A stretch of DNA of 45,412 nt from Bacillota bacterium (GTDB lineage Bacteria > Bacillota_C > Negativicutes > JAEYSJ01). The notes under the pieces were generated by a model. That model did not search any database and was not told where the DNA came from. It worked only from the letters and a program-made list of their open reading frames with translations. A program made the position numbers and the translations under genes. Position 1 is the stretch's first letter. The number at the start of each line of letters is the position of its first letter. Below, piece by piece: positions 27,849 to 36,655 of this stretch. Location: NCBI GenBank assembly GCA_023434855.1, contig JAEYSJ010000264.1:1-45412 (forward strand), given 5' to 3'.

Positions 27849-29162
27849 CTATTTGCTGCAACTTATTGTCAGCCGCTGCAGCGAGGCGGCATCCCATCCG
27901 GTATCTGCTCCTTTTGTTGGATAGTAAGTGAAGTAAACATAAAACTGCTGATCAAGGATGCTGGGATCTTCATTCATGCCGACGGCAACGGCATATTCCG
28001 CGCTTTCGAACGTTTTTAGTAGAACTGGGTTGGTCCAATGAATTCCATCTTTTGATAGAGAGTAGCTTATGTTGCTAGTATCATCAAGAATAGCAACGTA
28101 ACAATGTAGGTAGTTACTATAGGCAACATTGGGACTTCCGGCATAAGCTGGCCAAGGGCCCGGCAGCACCATGCTCGACAAGCCGCCGATACCAGGTTGG
28201 TTCCATTCTTCTTTATAATATTTAACAAAGCTCGGTAGACTTCTGCACCCTGGAGAGTCTGGAAACGCCGCAGAAAGAAATTCGTCAATAGACACTCGTG
28301 CTACTGACATGTAAGTGATAACACCGGTTTTCATTCTGTCAGGAAAGTAAAGGTAGAAATACTTATTAGTTGGATCAACCACTAGATTTCCATCGCCGAT
28401 TTCAAAGTCAGCGGAGCTAGTTTCGTTAAAGGGCTGATTGATCTCAATGACGAGGCCAAGATCAACCCAGGTATGTCCTTCATCAGTAGATTTGGCTATT
28501 CCCAAAAAGCTATAAAAACCACTTTGGTTTGATTGTTCGCGCTCAGCATGATATACCATCAGTAGATTTCCTGCTCCCGGATGGCCCTTGGGAATGCGAT
28601 AAACCGGTCCACCACCGACATAAGCAATCGCGTTTTTTGAGAATTGATTACTTTGCGGTAAGATTGTTTCCACAATAGGTGATGGACTATTTCTCAGTAG
28701 ATTGTTCAGGGTGCCTTCTGAGCGGGTAAAGGAGCCGGCTCTTGTAAAAGGATTGGTACGGTGGGTACTCCCATCGCTGGCGAAAAACAAGTAATCAGTA
28801 CCATTCCGGTTTCTCACTATCCCCAATGGAGTATCTGGCCAATCAAAGCCGGATGGGCCTATAATGCCCTTGGGCTGTACTCTACCACTGGCCGCTTTTC
28901 GTTGCTGTGCACTTACTACGACTTCTGAAGCGATTACTGATAGACTACCGCTTACTTTGGGAAGATCTTCTGCAAAAACAGGTTGTGAAATTAATAGGAT
29001 TAGGAAAAGGATTAGGAAAATAATGGGGTATTTCGAGGTTAGTTCTCCGAGCACATTTAGGCGGGACTTTAACAACCCCTTACCCTTTAGTCTGTTCACC
29101 CCTAAATCACCGCCATTTACAGAGCAAAATAAAATAAATTTGCTATCGTTTGTTCTTTCCAT
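27849..29162 (-). CDS. Exported beta-propeller-like protein (paralogue of 17028)
   Basis: A 437-residue protein, exactly as long as its paralogue at 17028-18341. An N-terminal basic stretch of about 40 residues precedes a hydrophobic segment (YPIIFLILFLILLISQPVFA) that looks like a late signal peptide or anchor. Blades follow with AYVGGGPVYRIP, KSTDEGHTWVDLG and SLSKDGIHWTNP, the last two being Asp-box-like turns. Glycan hydrolases of the GH43/GH117/sialidase type share this fold. I cannot name catalytic residues with confidence. The start at 29162 follows GGGGGT; the same frame stays open to 29348 without a better site. Confidence 0.72.
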   Translation of the reverse strand: MERTNDSKFILFCSVNGGDLGVNRLKGKGLLKSRLNVLGELTSKYPIIFLILFLILLISQPVFAEDLPKVSGSLSVIASEVVVSAQQRKAASGRVQPKGIIGPSGFDWPDTPLGIVRNRNGTDYLFFASDGSTHRTNPFTRAGSFTRSEGTLNNLLRNSPSPIVETILPQSNQFSKNAIAYVGGGPVYRIPKGHPGAGNLLMVYHAEREQSNQSGFYSFLGIAKSTDEGHTWVDLGLVIEINQPFNETSSADFEIGDGNLVVDPTNKYFYLYFPDRMKTGVITYMSVARVSIDEFLSAAFPDSPGCRSLPSFVKYYKEEWNQPGIGGLSSMVLPGPWPAYAGSPNVAYSNYLHCYVAILDDTSNISYSLSKDGIHWTNPVLLKTFESAEYAVAVGMNEDPSILDQQFYVYFTYYPTKGADTGWDAASLQRLTISCSK

Positions 29163-29835
29163 ATGATTAGAACCCCCATAGTAATTTTGATAATAATATA
29201 AATGCAATTTATGACAAGTCCTTGACGACATGTCCCCTGTGGCGCTCCCCACATTTATCTCTACAATAATACCGGCGGCGGCAGATGGAATTGTGGTAAA
29301 TGTGGTTACGGAGAGTGGTGTCGAGCCACCACCCATAGCAACCGGCAAGTATGTTAGTGGAATCGGTAAATAAGGAAAACGATTAGTCGTAATAGAATTA
29401 TTCTCAGTACTGTAATTTGATTTATCTAATCAATTTGATCTTTTAAAAATGAATTATTCATTTTTTCTTCCCCTTTCGTTAAATCTTCACAGAGATCATT
29501 ATTGCAGTTTTATAGAATACATCTACTTATTGAAATTATAAAAAAGCACACAAAATACAGAGGAAGAGTATTCCTGTGTATTTTGAGTTATGCTTGGATT
29601 ACCAATAATATCCCATTATTATTTCCTTTTTCCTATAAAAAGTCTTCAAGCCACTTAGCTCTTCTAATTTCTTCGCACTCGGTAATTCCTTTGACTATCA
29701 TTTCGCATTAATCTTGTTTCCTCAAATTTATCTTAATGGTCAAATATGGCAAAATGATGACAAAATGCTTAAACTGGGTAAAATCGTCTTTCCACCCGTT
29801 CCATGCGGGTACTGGGTTGAACGGCAGCTATTTTT
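29163..29835. other. Gene-free stretch with possible coding relic
   Basis: No convincing gene lies in these 673 bp. Directly upstream of 29162 the minus-strand frame stays open to 29348 and reads sensibly (for example TPLSVTTFTTIPSAAAGIIV), which may be a relic of another gene or simply chance. The part from 29350 to 29835 is AT-rich with no ribosome site, motif or tRNA-like fold that I can see. Confidence 0.5.
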
Positions 29836-30243
29836 TCAAGAAGGTTCCCCAAAAGCTTTAGGGCAAATTGTCCGGCAAATATTGCAGTTACACACCGAGA
29901 ATCCTCGCTTATTCTTAATGAAGGTATGCTCACGGCATAACTTTTGATTGGCTGTTTTACCGTCAAGCGCTTTTTGCGGACAGTTGTCCAAACAAAGTCG
30001 GCAGTTTTCTACGCACAGCTCTTGGGCAATGGGGTCTGATGTTAAATCAAGATTGGTCAGAATTGCGCCGAATTCAATTATATTGCCATATTTCTCATTG
30101 ATTATCAGTGTATTTTTGCCCATGCTACCCAACCCGGCCCGCAGTGCTGCGTGTTTCATCGATAGCAGGCCTTTTCCCACCATATTGTCACTGTCCCAAT
30201 ATTCATACGGGTCCGGGTTGTAAGCATAAAGAACGTACCTCAT
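29836..30243 (-). pseudogene. QueG-like Fe-S protein lacking its N-terminal region
   Basis: The 135 residues match the C-terminal half of the epoxyqueuosine-reductase-like family. DPYEYWDSDNMVGKGLLSMK and GLGSMGKNTLIINEKYGN are cobalamin-domain segments, and two 4Fe-4S motifs follow (CVENCRLCLDNCPQ and CNCNICRTICP). About 110 N-terminal residues are missing. The first ten codons (MRYVLYAYNP) belong to the repeat at 30215-30323 rather than to the family, so the gene was cut exactly at the inner end of that repeat and has picked up a start codon from it. Confidence 0.82.
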
Positions 30244-30323
30244 GCGTATTGGACCGACCTTCTGGGAAGGTCGGTCTCAAAATCAAGGCCTCCAGACATG
30301 AGTCTGGAGGCCAGTTCCTTTAT
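30215..30323 (-). repeat. Double-hairpin repeat, right inverted copy
   Basis: Inverted copy of 12666-12775. Hairpin 2 is perfect here (GACCGACCTTC-TGG-GAAGGTCGGTC), and hairpin 1 (GGCCTCCAGAC/GTCTGGAGGCC) faces away from the island. The inner end falls at GGGTTG (30215), exactly where the QueG-like coding sequence begins. The remainder of the gap up to 30552 shows no gene. Confidence 0.85.
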
Positions 30324-30552
30324 AGAAGGTAATTAGTATTGTAATGCCCTCCTTCGAAAAAGCCGTAAACTTTCGGAGTGCTTTTCTAAACTCCCTCTTA
30401 GTGACAATCTATTGGTCAGCAAATTATTCTTCACTGAAACGGCTTAATCGTGCCACTAATGAAACTTGGGAAAGTGGGATCATGCGCCAAAGAAAAGAAT
30501 ACCAGACCATCTAGACTGTATTCAATTCTTTAGCACTTTATAGCTAAATTAA

Positions 30553-32136
30553 TTACTCCTGATGCCTTTTTGGTATAACAAAATTCATCTTTGTCCCAAC
30601 CCCGGGTTCTGATTCGCACCACACCTTGCCACCCATGTGCCGGATAAGTGCCTGAACATAGGCCAAGCCCATCCCCTCACCGGGGACATCCGGCTTTCCT
30701 ACCCGCCGGAAAATTTCAAAAACCTTTTCCTGATCTTCAATAGAAATGCCTTGTCCATTGTCCTGTACACTGAACAAATATTCATTATCGTTATCAGTGC
30801 AAAATATACTGATTTTACCCGGCCGGCCAGGATCCAGATATTTTATGGCATTGTCCAGCAGATTGCCGATAATCTGCTCCATAGCAAGATAGTCGGTTTC
30901 AATTATGGGCATAGGTCCAACTTCCACCTGGATGCCCTTCTGCGCGATTTGATGGTCGAAAGACTGCAAGATGCCATTAATCAGCTCACCACAATCAACC
31001 TGTTTATATATCATCTCCCGTCTGCCTTCACGGGCTAACTTCAGGAGAGCGGCAATCATCCTGTCCAGCCGGTCCACGGAGGAATGAATAAACTGCAGTG
31101 CGTCCGGTACGTCCTTCGCAATTACTTCCTCTACTTTCATTTTATCTTGCTCAGGAAGATGTTTTACAACATTATGAAAAATCTGTCTGAGTTCATTCAA
31201 TGAATAGTCCAATTCCCGGGAAAAGCCTTTCAAATTGACCAGCGGTGCCCGGAAATCATGGGCTACAATGTTGGCAAAATTCTGGAGTTCCCTATTGGTT
31301 TTTTCCAGTTCAGCTGCATACTGTTTCAATTTGGCTTTGCTCACCATCAGCGCGTCCCGGCTAACTCGCAGCTCTTCCTGGGATTGCTGCCGCTCCACAA
31401 TTTCTTCTTCCAGTGTTGCATTGATTTCCTGTAATTCACGCGTCCTCGTTGCTACCTGATTTTCCAGTTCAGCGTTTGCGCTTTCCATTATAGCCCGGTT
31501 CTCCTGGCTGATCTTTAAAGACTGCTCCATTTTATCCCGGGTGAGAACTTCACCAATTAACGCGGTAATGGACTCTACGAATTCCATTGTAACCGGAGTA
31601 AGCTTGTTTGGCTGCAAATCGGCCAAATGAACAAGTCCAAGTACATTGCTGCCATGACGAATGGGTATGATGGCCAAGCTGCGGTACCCGGCGCTATTGC
31701 ACGCCCCGCGATACATTTTCTTTTGATCGTCGGTCAAAGATTCGGCGAAAAGCTGTATATCGTTACAGCACAATGAGCCCGCGCTATTGATAATCGGCAT
31801 ATCAACAGGCAGAAGGCATCCCCCGGCCAGTCTGGTACACTTGCAATCTTGTTTGGTAATCTGGATCATGTTTTCTAATTCCCAGAACTCACAGCTAAAG
31901 CCGGTGTAGGACTGGTAGGGAATGTACCCGCCATCGTTCAATACCCGAATACCGACGAATTGACACCCGCTTTCGTGCCGTATAAGATTTACTGCGCAAT
32001 CCAGGAAATCCTGTTTTGATTCCCTGATAGCAAAACTATTCAACAAAGTAAGGATCGCCTGGAGATAATCACGCCATTTGCCATCATTAATAACTTTGTT
32101 GCCCAGTAAAGTTTCCTTGCTAAAGTCACCGCCCAT
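30553..32136 (-). CDS. GAF-domain histidine kinase (soluble)
   Basis: A 527-residue kinase without membrane segments. Residues about 30-200 form a GAF-type sensor domain that carries CKCTRLAGGC, a Cys-rich loop that could bind a metal or cluster. A coiled coil (about 205-275) with an ELQEINATLEEE unit follows. Then come HisKA with AHDFRAP and a full ATPase domain with N box NLLDNAIKYLD, G1 DNGQGI and G2 GEGMGLAYV. The kinase half is nearly the same as that of the MASE3 kinase at 173-2017. No receiver gene lies beside it. It follows ccmC by 73 bp on the same strand and may be co-transcribed with the cytochrome maturation genes. Confidence 0.92.
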   Translation of the reverse strand: MGGDFSKETLLGNKVINDGKWRDYLQAILTLLNSFAIRESKQDFLDCAVNLIRHESGCQFVGIRVLNDGGYIPYQSYTGFSCEFWELENMIQITKQDCKCTRLAGGCLLPVDMPIINSAGSLCCNDIQLFAESLTDDQKKMYRGACNSAGYRSLAIIPIRHGSNVLGLVHLADLQPNKLTPVTMEFVESITALIGEVLTRDKMEQSLKISQENRAIMESANAELENQVATRTRELQEINATLEEEIVERQQSQEELRVSRDALMVSKAKLKQYAAELEKTNRELQNFANIVAHDFRAPLVNLKGFSRELDYSLNELRQIFHNVVKHLPEQDKMKVEEVIAKDVPDALQFIHSSVDRLDRMIAALLKLAREGRREMIYKQVDCGELINGILQSFDHQIAQKGIQVEVGPMPIIETDYLAMEQIIGNLLDNAIKYLDPGRPGKISIFCTDNDNEYLFSVQDNGQGISIEDQEKVFEIFRRVGKPDVPGEGMGLAYVQALIRHMGGKVWCESEPGVGTKMNFVIPKRHQE

Positions 32137-32209
32137 AATGCTGCCCCCAATCTACCCGCCGGTGATCTATTTAATACAGGCACCAGATGATCCCATGCCA
32201 GGGTTACTT

Positions 32210-32866
32210 TCACCCCTTGTTTGCTTCCTGAATTTGCTGCCAATGATTTTGCTTTATCTGTACCAAGTAGTCAAGTAAACGCCAAAACAAAGCAGTGCAT
32301 GCGCCTAATGCCGCAATCAACACATACAACATAACAGGCTCCATCTGGAGTTTCCCCGCCCCGTTGAGCACCGGTTCAGGATGCAGTGAGAAATAAAACC
32401 GTGGAATGACAAAGACAAGAAACGGCACCGTTAAAAATGACAACAGCGAATAAACAGCTGCCACTTTTGCCCGCTGCTCCTCTTCTTCAATGGCTGTCCG
32501 CAACACCAGATAGGCCCCATAAATTAAGAGAAGAATAAAAATTGTCGTCTGGCGGGGGTCCCAGTTCCAATAAGCCCCCCAGGTCAGTTTTGCAAATACG
32601 GCGCCGCTGATGGTGGCTAACAGGCAGAATACCATACCTAATGAAGCAGCCGCCGAGCTAATCCAATCCTGCCTTATCTCCCGTGTCCTCAGATACTGCC
32701 ACCCCCGCCCGGCAGACAGCAAAAATGCCAATACTGCCACCCAGGCTGCCGGTATATGAAAAAACGCGATACGCACCAGGTTTCCCAGCCCTTCGGCAGG
32801 CGGGACAATATAAAATACGGCATATACAACACCCGCAATCCATAAAAACAAACCTAAATTTACCAT
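32210..32866 (-). CDS. ccmC: Heme exporter protein CcmC
   Basis: A 218-residue membrane protein of the cytochrome c assembly family, with about six helices. The WWD heme-handling motif reads WGAYWNWDPRQT. It presents heme on the outer face of the membrane and loads it onto CcmE. GGGAGGA upstream fixes the start at 32866; the open frame extends further to 32902. It follows ccmB by 13 bp, in the usual order ccmA-B-C. Confidence 0.94.
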   Translation of the reverse strand: MVNLGLFLWIAGVVYAVFYIVPPAEGLGNLVRIAFFHIPAAWVAVLAFLLSAGRGWQYLRTREIRQDWISSAAASLGMVFCLLATISGAVFAKLTWGAYWNWDPRQTTIFILLLIYGAYLVLRTAIEEEEQRAKVAAVYSLLSFLTVPFLVFVIPRFYFSLHPEPVLNGAGKLQMEPVMLYVLIAALGACTALFWRLLDYLVQIKQNHWQQIQEANKG

Positions 32867-32879
32867 AAGTCCTCCCTTG

Positions 32880-33557
32880 TTAGTCGACCCATAAGTAATC
32901 AAACAACATAGCAGCCACGATAATCAGAGATATATCGTAACCCGCCATAAAAACCAGCCGCGGGAACTCTGGTGTGCTACCAGCCAAAATTTCAGTTGTT
33001 GCGTTGATAATACTTAAGAACTGCGGCAAAAATACTGGAAAATTCAGTACTGTAAACAACGCATTTTTCCCTTGCGCATAAATAACCATTGCAGCAGTCA
33101 ATGTAGCAGCTGCTGCAATACCAATATCCCCAACAAGTAGAACAATTAGAAATGCTCCCCAATCATTTAATCCGATATTCAGGAAAATCAGAAACAAGGG
33201 AATCACAAACACCGTTAATCCAAGCATAGTTATTATATTAAACAGCAATTTTCCCCAAAAGACAACCTGTCCCTGACTATAAATACGCAAAGCAAATATC
33301 GTACCTGATTCCTGTTCCTGGACAAAGGTTTTCGCCAAACCGGTCATAGCACAGAAAAACAAGATAATCCAGAGCAATGCGGCGGTCAGCTCCGGCGATA
33401 ATTCCGCAGCACCAACTGCCATGCTGATCGTGGACAAAGCCACCAGGGCAAACATGAGCAGCGAACTGATGGCATAGCGGGTTCTGAACTCTAATAATGC
33501 ATCTTTACACAGTACCGCCCATACAGCGCTAAGAAAGAAGAATCTTCTGGCTGGCAT
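32880..33557 (-). CDS. ccmB: Heme exporter permease CcmB
   Basis: A 225-residue protein with six hydrophobic helices and the family stretch AKTFVQEQESGTIFALRI near residue 75. It is the membrane half of the CcmAB ABC complex, which frees holo-CcmE from CcmC. GGGAGGC six bases before the ATG selects 33557, so the gene overlaps ccmA by 29 bp and is probably coupled to it. Confidence 0.93.
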   Translation of the reverse strand: MPARRFFFLSAVWAVLCKDALLEFRTRYAISSLLMFALVALSTISMAVGAAELSPELTAALLWIILFFCAMTGLAKTFVQEQESGTIFALRIYSQGQVVFWGKLLFNIITMLGLTVFVIPLFLIFLNIGLNDWGAFLIVLLVGDIGIAAAATLTAAMVIYAQGKNALFTVLNFPVFLPQFLSIINATTEILAGSTPEFPRLVFMAGYDISLIIVAAMLFDYLWVD

Positions 33558-34155
33558 ATTCGGCCTCCCATGGCTCATTTGTGGCAATAATGACAGTGTT
33601 ATTCTCGGCTAAAGCGGCAGCAATCGTCCGTCTGATTAAGCTTTTTCCCTCGTTGTCCAAGTTGGAGGAAGGCTCATCCATAAGCCATAGCCTGGGCCGT
33701 ACAGCCGCAGCAACCGCAAATTTAAGTCTTTGCCGCATACCGGTTGAATAGGTCTGAACCAAATTATGCCGGTAACTGTCCAGCCCGAACTGCCGGCACC
33801 AGTATTCCGCATCCCCCGCGCTGCAAGCGCTGCCACGGGAGCGGACATAAAATGAAACATTTTCCACACCGGTCATGGCACTATAAAATACAATTTCCGG
33901 CGATACCATCCCCATACAGGCGGCTCGTTCTTCCCCGCTCAGTACTTTCCCATTATCCAAAGTACGCACCATACCGGCGGTAGGACGAACCAACCCGGCA
34001 ATCAGTTTTAACAGCGTTGACTTGCCTGAACCGTTACAGCCGGTGATAGCCAAACAAGTTCCCGGCTTTACTACAGCATTAATCCCGCTGAATAACTGTT
34101 TATAATGAAAACTTTTGCCTACATCAATTAGTTCCACGCCAATACCGTATCCCAT
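33529..34155 (-). CDS. ccmA: Heme exporter ATPase CcmA
   Basis: A 208-residue ABC ATPase. Walker A is GCNGSGKST, the signature YSTGMRQRLKF and Walker B LWLMDEPSSNLD. This length is usual for CcmA. It drives release of heme-bound CcmE. The start at 34155 follows GGGGAAGC; a TTG five codons earlier has no site. It is the first ccm gene of this block, about 67 bp after the HD-domain gene. Confidence 0.94.
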   Translation of the reverse strand: MGYGIGVELIDVGKSFHYKQLFSGINAVVKPGTCLAITGCNGSGKSTLLKLIAGLVRPTAGMVRTLDNGKVLSGEERAACMGMVSPEIVFYSAMTGVENVSFYVRSRGSACSAGDAEYWCRQFGLDSYRHNLVQTYSTGMRQRLKFAVAAAVRPRLWLMDEPSSNLDNEGKSLIRRTIAAALAENNTVIIATNEPWEAEYASQKILLS

Positions 34156-34222
34156 AGTGCTTCCCCACAAATTTACATATTTTTTAATTATTTCGCCATT
34201 TGTTGTCAGAAAACCTGCCGGT

Positions 34223-34738
34223 TTATTCTACGCCATTTCCCATCTGAACCGGATACATACTATCCAAATAATATTTTCCAACAGATGTTCTAAAATAGTT
34301 TTCTCTTACGGAATTTATCTGTTTTTCAGCAATGTTATCCTCAAAAATATTTACCAGGAAATCTGCCTCGACAAGAATTTGAAAGTCCATTCCTTCTATT
34401 TTTGAGTACGTATGATGATGTCCGATAAGATAGCATACCCTGTCAATAAAACTTTCCCGCAGGTCTAACTCTTTTAAAAATTTTATTGCTACCGGTGGTC
34501 CTTCCAATTCCTGATACTTTCCAGCGGCGGAATTGTATTTTTGCTCACTGATTTTTATCCCTATGTCATGCAGAACGGCTGCAACTTCAAGTATCTGCAA
34601 ATCTTCTTCTGAAATTCCTTCATTTTCTGCTATGCTTTTAGCCAATCCATATACTTTAAGGGCGTGGTTAATTCTTTTAACATCTCCCTGAAAATACTTA
34701 ATCATTTTGTCAATGATACTACCTGTTATACTGCTCAC
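34223..34738 (-). CDS. HD-domain phosphohydrolase-like protein
   Basis: A 171-residue soluble protein with an HD fold: the metal ligands are seen as VLHDIGIK and LIGHHHTYSK. Small stand-alone HD proteins of this kind act on nucleotides or related phosphates, and the substrate here is unknown. The start is taken as a GTG at 34738 because AAAGGGG lies eight bases upstream; another in-frame GTG at 34747 touches the ribosome site. It sits before ccmA on the same strand. Nothing in its sequence ties it to cytochromes. Confidence 0.85.
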   Translation of the reverse strand: MSSITGSIIDKMIKYFQGDVKRINHALKVYGLAKSIAENEGISEEDLQILEVAAVLHDIGIKISEQKYNSAAGKYQELEGPPVAIKFLKELDLRESFIDRVCYLIGHHHTYSKIEGMDFQILVEADFLVNIFEDNIAEKQINSVRENYFRTSVGKYYLDSMYPVQMGNGVE

Positions 34739-34856
34739 CAAAATCACCCCTTTAACTGTTTTGTAATCCGTTACATCATATTATTGTGATATATGTTTTA
34801 CCCACTCCTCCAGCTATTTATTTTACAGGCTAATTTTATTGTAATAAAATACAAGT

Positions 34857-34880
34857 AAAAAATCGGTAGCTGAAGCTACT
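34857..34880 (-). terminator. Terminator-like hairpin
   Basis: GGTAGC-TGAA-GCTACT (34865-34880) with an A tract at 34857-34862 resembles the hairpin at 11859-11884. It lies between the HD gene start and the zinc-ribbon gene end, so it could end transcription coming from the latter. Confidence 0.5.
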
Positions 34881-34931
34881 AAAAAGAGAACTTTTTACAG
34901 AAATGGCGTCCATTCGTGCGCATAAAGCGAA

Positions 34932-34955
34932 AGCCCGGAGTGTCCGGGCTTTTTA
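34932..34955. terminator. Bidirectional terminator after the zinc-ribbon gene
   Basis: AGCCCGGA-GTG-TCCGGGCT (34932-34950) has T5 on the right and AAAG on the left, so it can work on both strands. It is 16 bp past the end of the small gene at 34971. Confidence 0.75.
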
Positions 34956-34970
34956 AGTACATACTGCTTA

Positions 34971-35189
34971 TTATTTTTCAGGACGATTGTTGAATTTCGT
35001 GCCATCTTCAAGAGTTATTATCAAATCCTCTTTGTTAAAGGCCACTGTTTGCTGGCAGTACGGGCATTTAGCAGTTGAGCCTTTAAAATCTGATGCTTTA
35101 AATGATTCGATATCGTCAAAGAACACTGGAGAATCAAACAGCTTGTTACAAAACGGACAAAAAATTTGAATGCTTTCTATTAATGGCAT
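34971..35189 (-). CDS. Small zinc-ribbon protein
   Basis: A 72-residue protein. Two cysteine pairs, CPFC near residue 10 and CPYC near residue 42, suggest one zinc ribbon or a redox site. A run of acidic residues comes between them. The start is set by GGAGGTGG before ATG at 35189; the frame continues to 35276 but has no other ribosome site. It is 176 bp downstream of nrfA on the same strand. No function is known to me. Confidence 0.75.
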   Translation of the reverse strand: MPLIESIQIFCPFCNKLFDSPVFFDDIESFKASDFKGSTAKCPYCQQTVAFNKEDLIITLEDGTKFNNRPEK

Positions 35190-35365
35190 ATAACCACCTC
35201 CTTGCTTATTTATAATACTCCGCAAGGGAAAAAAACTCCTCCATCCATTATTTTTGAATAATGTGTATCGGACCATCCTATTTTACCAAATTTATTCTTA
35301 CCGCCACCCCAAAGAGGGCAAAGCCAATCTGCTGGCTCTAAGGATGCACCAAGCGTCTTAAGAAC

Positions 35366-36655
35366 TTAATATATCGTGACCCCTGCCGCCCTGTTAGCAG
35401 CATCAATGGCCTGATGCGCCATTTCGTTAGCCTGAGCAGCGGTATTCAAACTTTGGTCAGGATTATGGAAACCCATGCTATTTTCAGCAGCAACGAAATC
35501 CCAATACCATTGAGCCTTACGCACTAATTCACGGGCCTTAGTCAGTTCAGCCTGGTCGGCCTTACCGCTATCATCCGCCTTTTTAATTGCTTCATGTGCT
35601 CTGGCCACATTTTGGCCGGCAGTATGCAATACCTCAAAAGTATAGTCCTGGGTAGTTTTCACTTGATTCATCAGCCAATCCTTCCCCTGGGAATGGCAGG
35701 CGCCGCAGGAGGCATCCAAGTCCTTAAGCGGGCTGGTCATCCAGTGGGAACTATATTTTTGTCCATTTTTCCGCATATAAGGCATATGACAGTCGGCACA
35801 AGCCACACCTGCCTTGGCATGGGTTCCTGTCGACCAGGTTTCGTAGTCGGGATGCTGGGCCTTCAGCATAGGGGCCTTGGAATCAGGATGTTGCCAATCC
35901 TGGACAAAGCCATTGGGCTTATCGGCATAATAAAGATACATTTGATCAGCTCTTACCCCTTTGTCCCAGGGAAAGACAACTTTGCTTGTGCCTGGCTCAA
36001 AGTAATACTCTGCGTGGCATTGGGCACAGACATAGCTTCGCATATCTTCGCGGCTTGCCTTTGTTACATCAACTCCCCGCCGCTGCATAGCTTCAATAAA
36101 GGCGGGATTAATTACTCTCAGTTCCATATTATCAGGATTATGGCAGTTGGCACAGCTAATGGAACCATGGGACGGGGTTTGTTCCAGCAATTGGGTCAAC
36201 GGCACCTTGGCATAACCCCAGCCCAGATCATTGTAATACTTTTCAATATAAGGTGTTTTACAAGTAATGCAGGCTCCGGGTGACTTAGGGCCTATTCTTT
36301 TAGTTTCCCGGATATCGTCCAAGGCATAAACGTGCCCACGGTCCTCGGTATAATCGACGCTAAAAGGCATGCCTTTAAAATTTATTTTTAGCTCAGGCAT
36401 CTGCTCCGATTTTTGCACTTTGACACTGCCGCCATAACCGGTGGGCGATGGCGACATATCATAGTTTTTTTGGTAGCTCTCATATTGCAGCGGATAAAAC
36501 TGCCCCCATACCGCAGGATCATATTCCCCTGCCGGAATTTTTGCGGTTTTAATAGCTGATGCCGGTTTAGCCACGCCAATCCGCACAATAACAAATCCGA
36601 AGAAAATTAGCAGTACACCCAGCAAGGCAATTAAAGATTTCTGCCATTTATTCAA
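35366..36655 (-). CDS. nrfA: Ammonia-forming cytochrome c nitrite reductase
   Basis: A 429-residue periplasmic pentaheme enzyme that reduces nitrite to ammonia with six electrons. The five heme sites are CITCK (the active-site heme with Lys as ligand), CANCH, CAQCH, CADCH and CGACH. An N-terminal helix (LIALLGVLLIFFGFVI) is the signal or anchor. A dimer-interface helix stretch lies near the C terminus (KARELVRKAQWYWDFVAAEN). The start is a TTG that overlaps the end of nrfH by 8 bp, with AAAGGAGG a little upstream. CXXCK hemes need dedicated maturation in proteobacteria (NrfE-G), yet here only ccmF is near. Confidence 0.97.
   Translation of the reverse strand: MNKWQKSLIALLGVLLIFFGFVIVRIGVAKPASAIKTAKIPAGEYDPAVWGQFYPLQYESYQKNYDMSPSPTGYGGSVKVQKSEQMPELKINFKGMPFSVDYTEDRGHVYALDDIRETKRIGPKSPGACITCKTPYIEKYYNDLGWGYAKVPLTQLLEQTPSHGSISCANCHNPDNMELRVINPAFIEAMQRRGVDVTKASREDMRSYVCAQCHAEYYFEPGTSKVVFPWDKGVRADQMYLYYADKPNGFVQDWQHPDSKAPMLKAQHPDYETWSTGTHAKAGVACADCHMPYMRKNGQKYSSHWMTSPLKDLDASCGACHSQGKDWLMNQVKTTQDYTFEVLHTAGQNVARAHEAIKKADDSGKADQAELTKARELVRKAQWYWDFVAAENSMGFHNPDQSLNTAAQANEMAHQAIDAANRAAGVTIY

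Noticed and set aside
35594..36283. 229-codon plus-strand open frame opposite nrfA
   Set aside because: The nrfA frame holds all five heme motifs; the antisense frame shows only biased composition.
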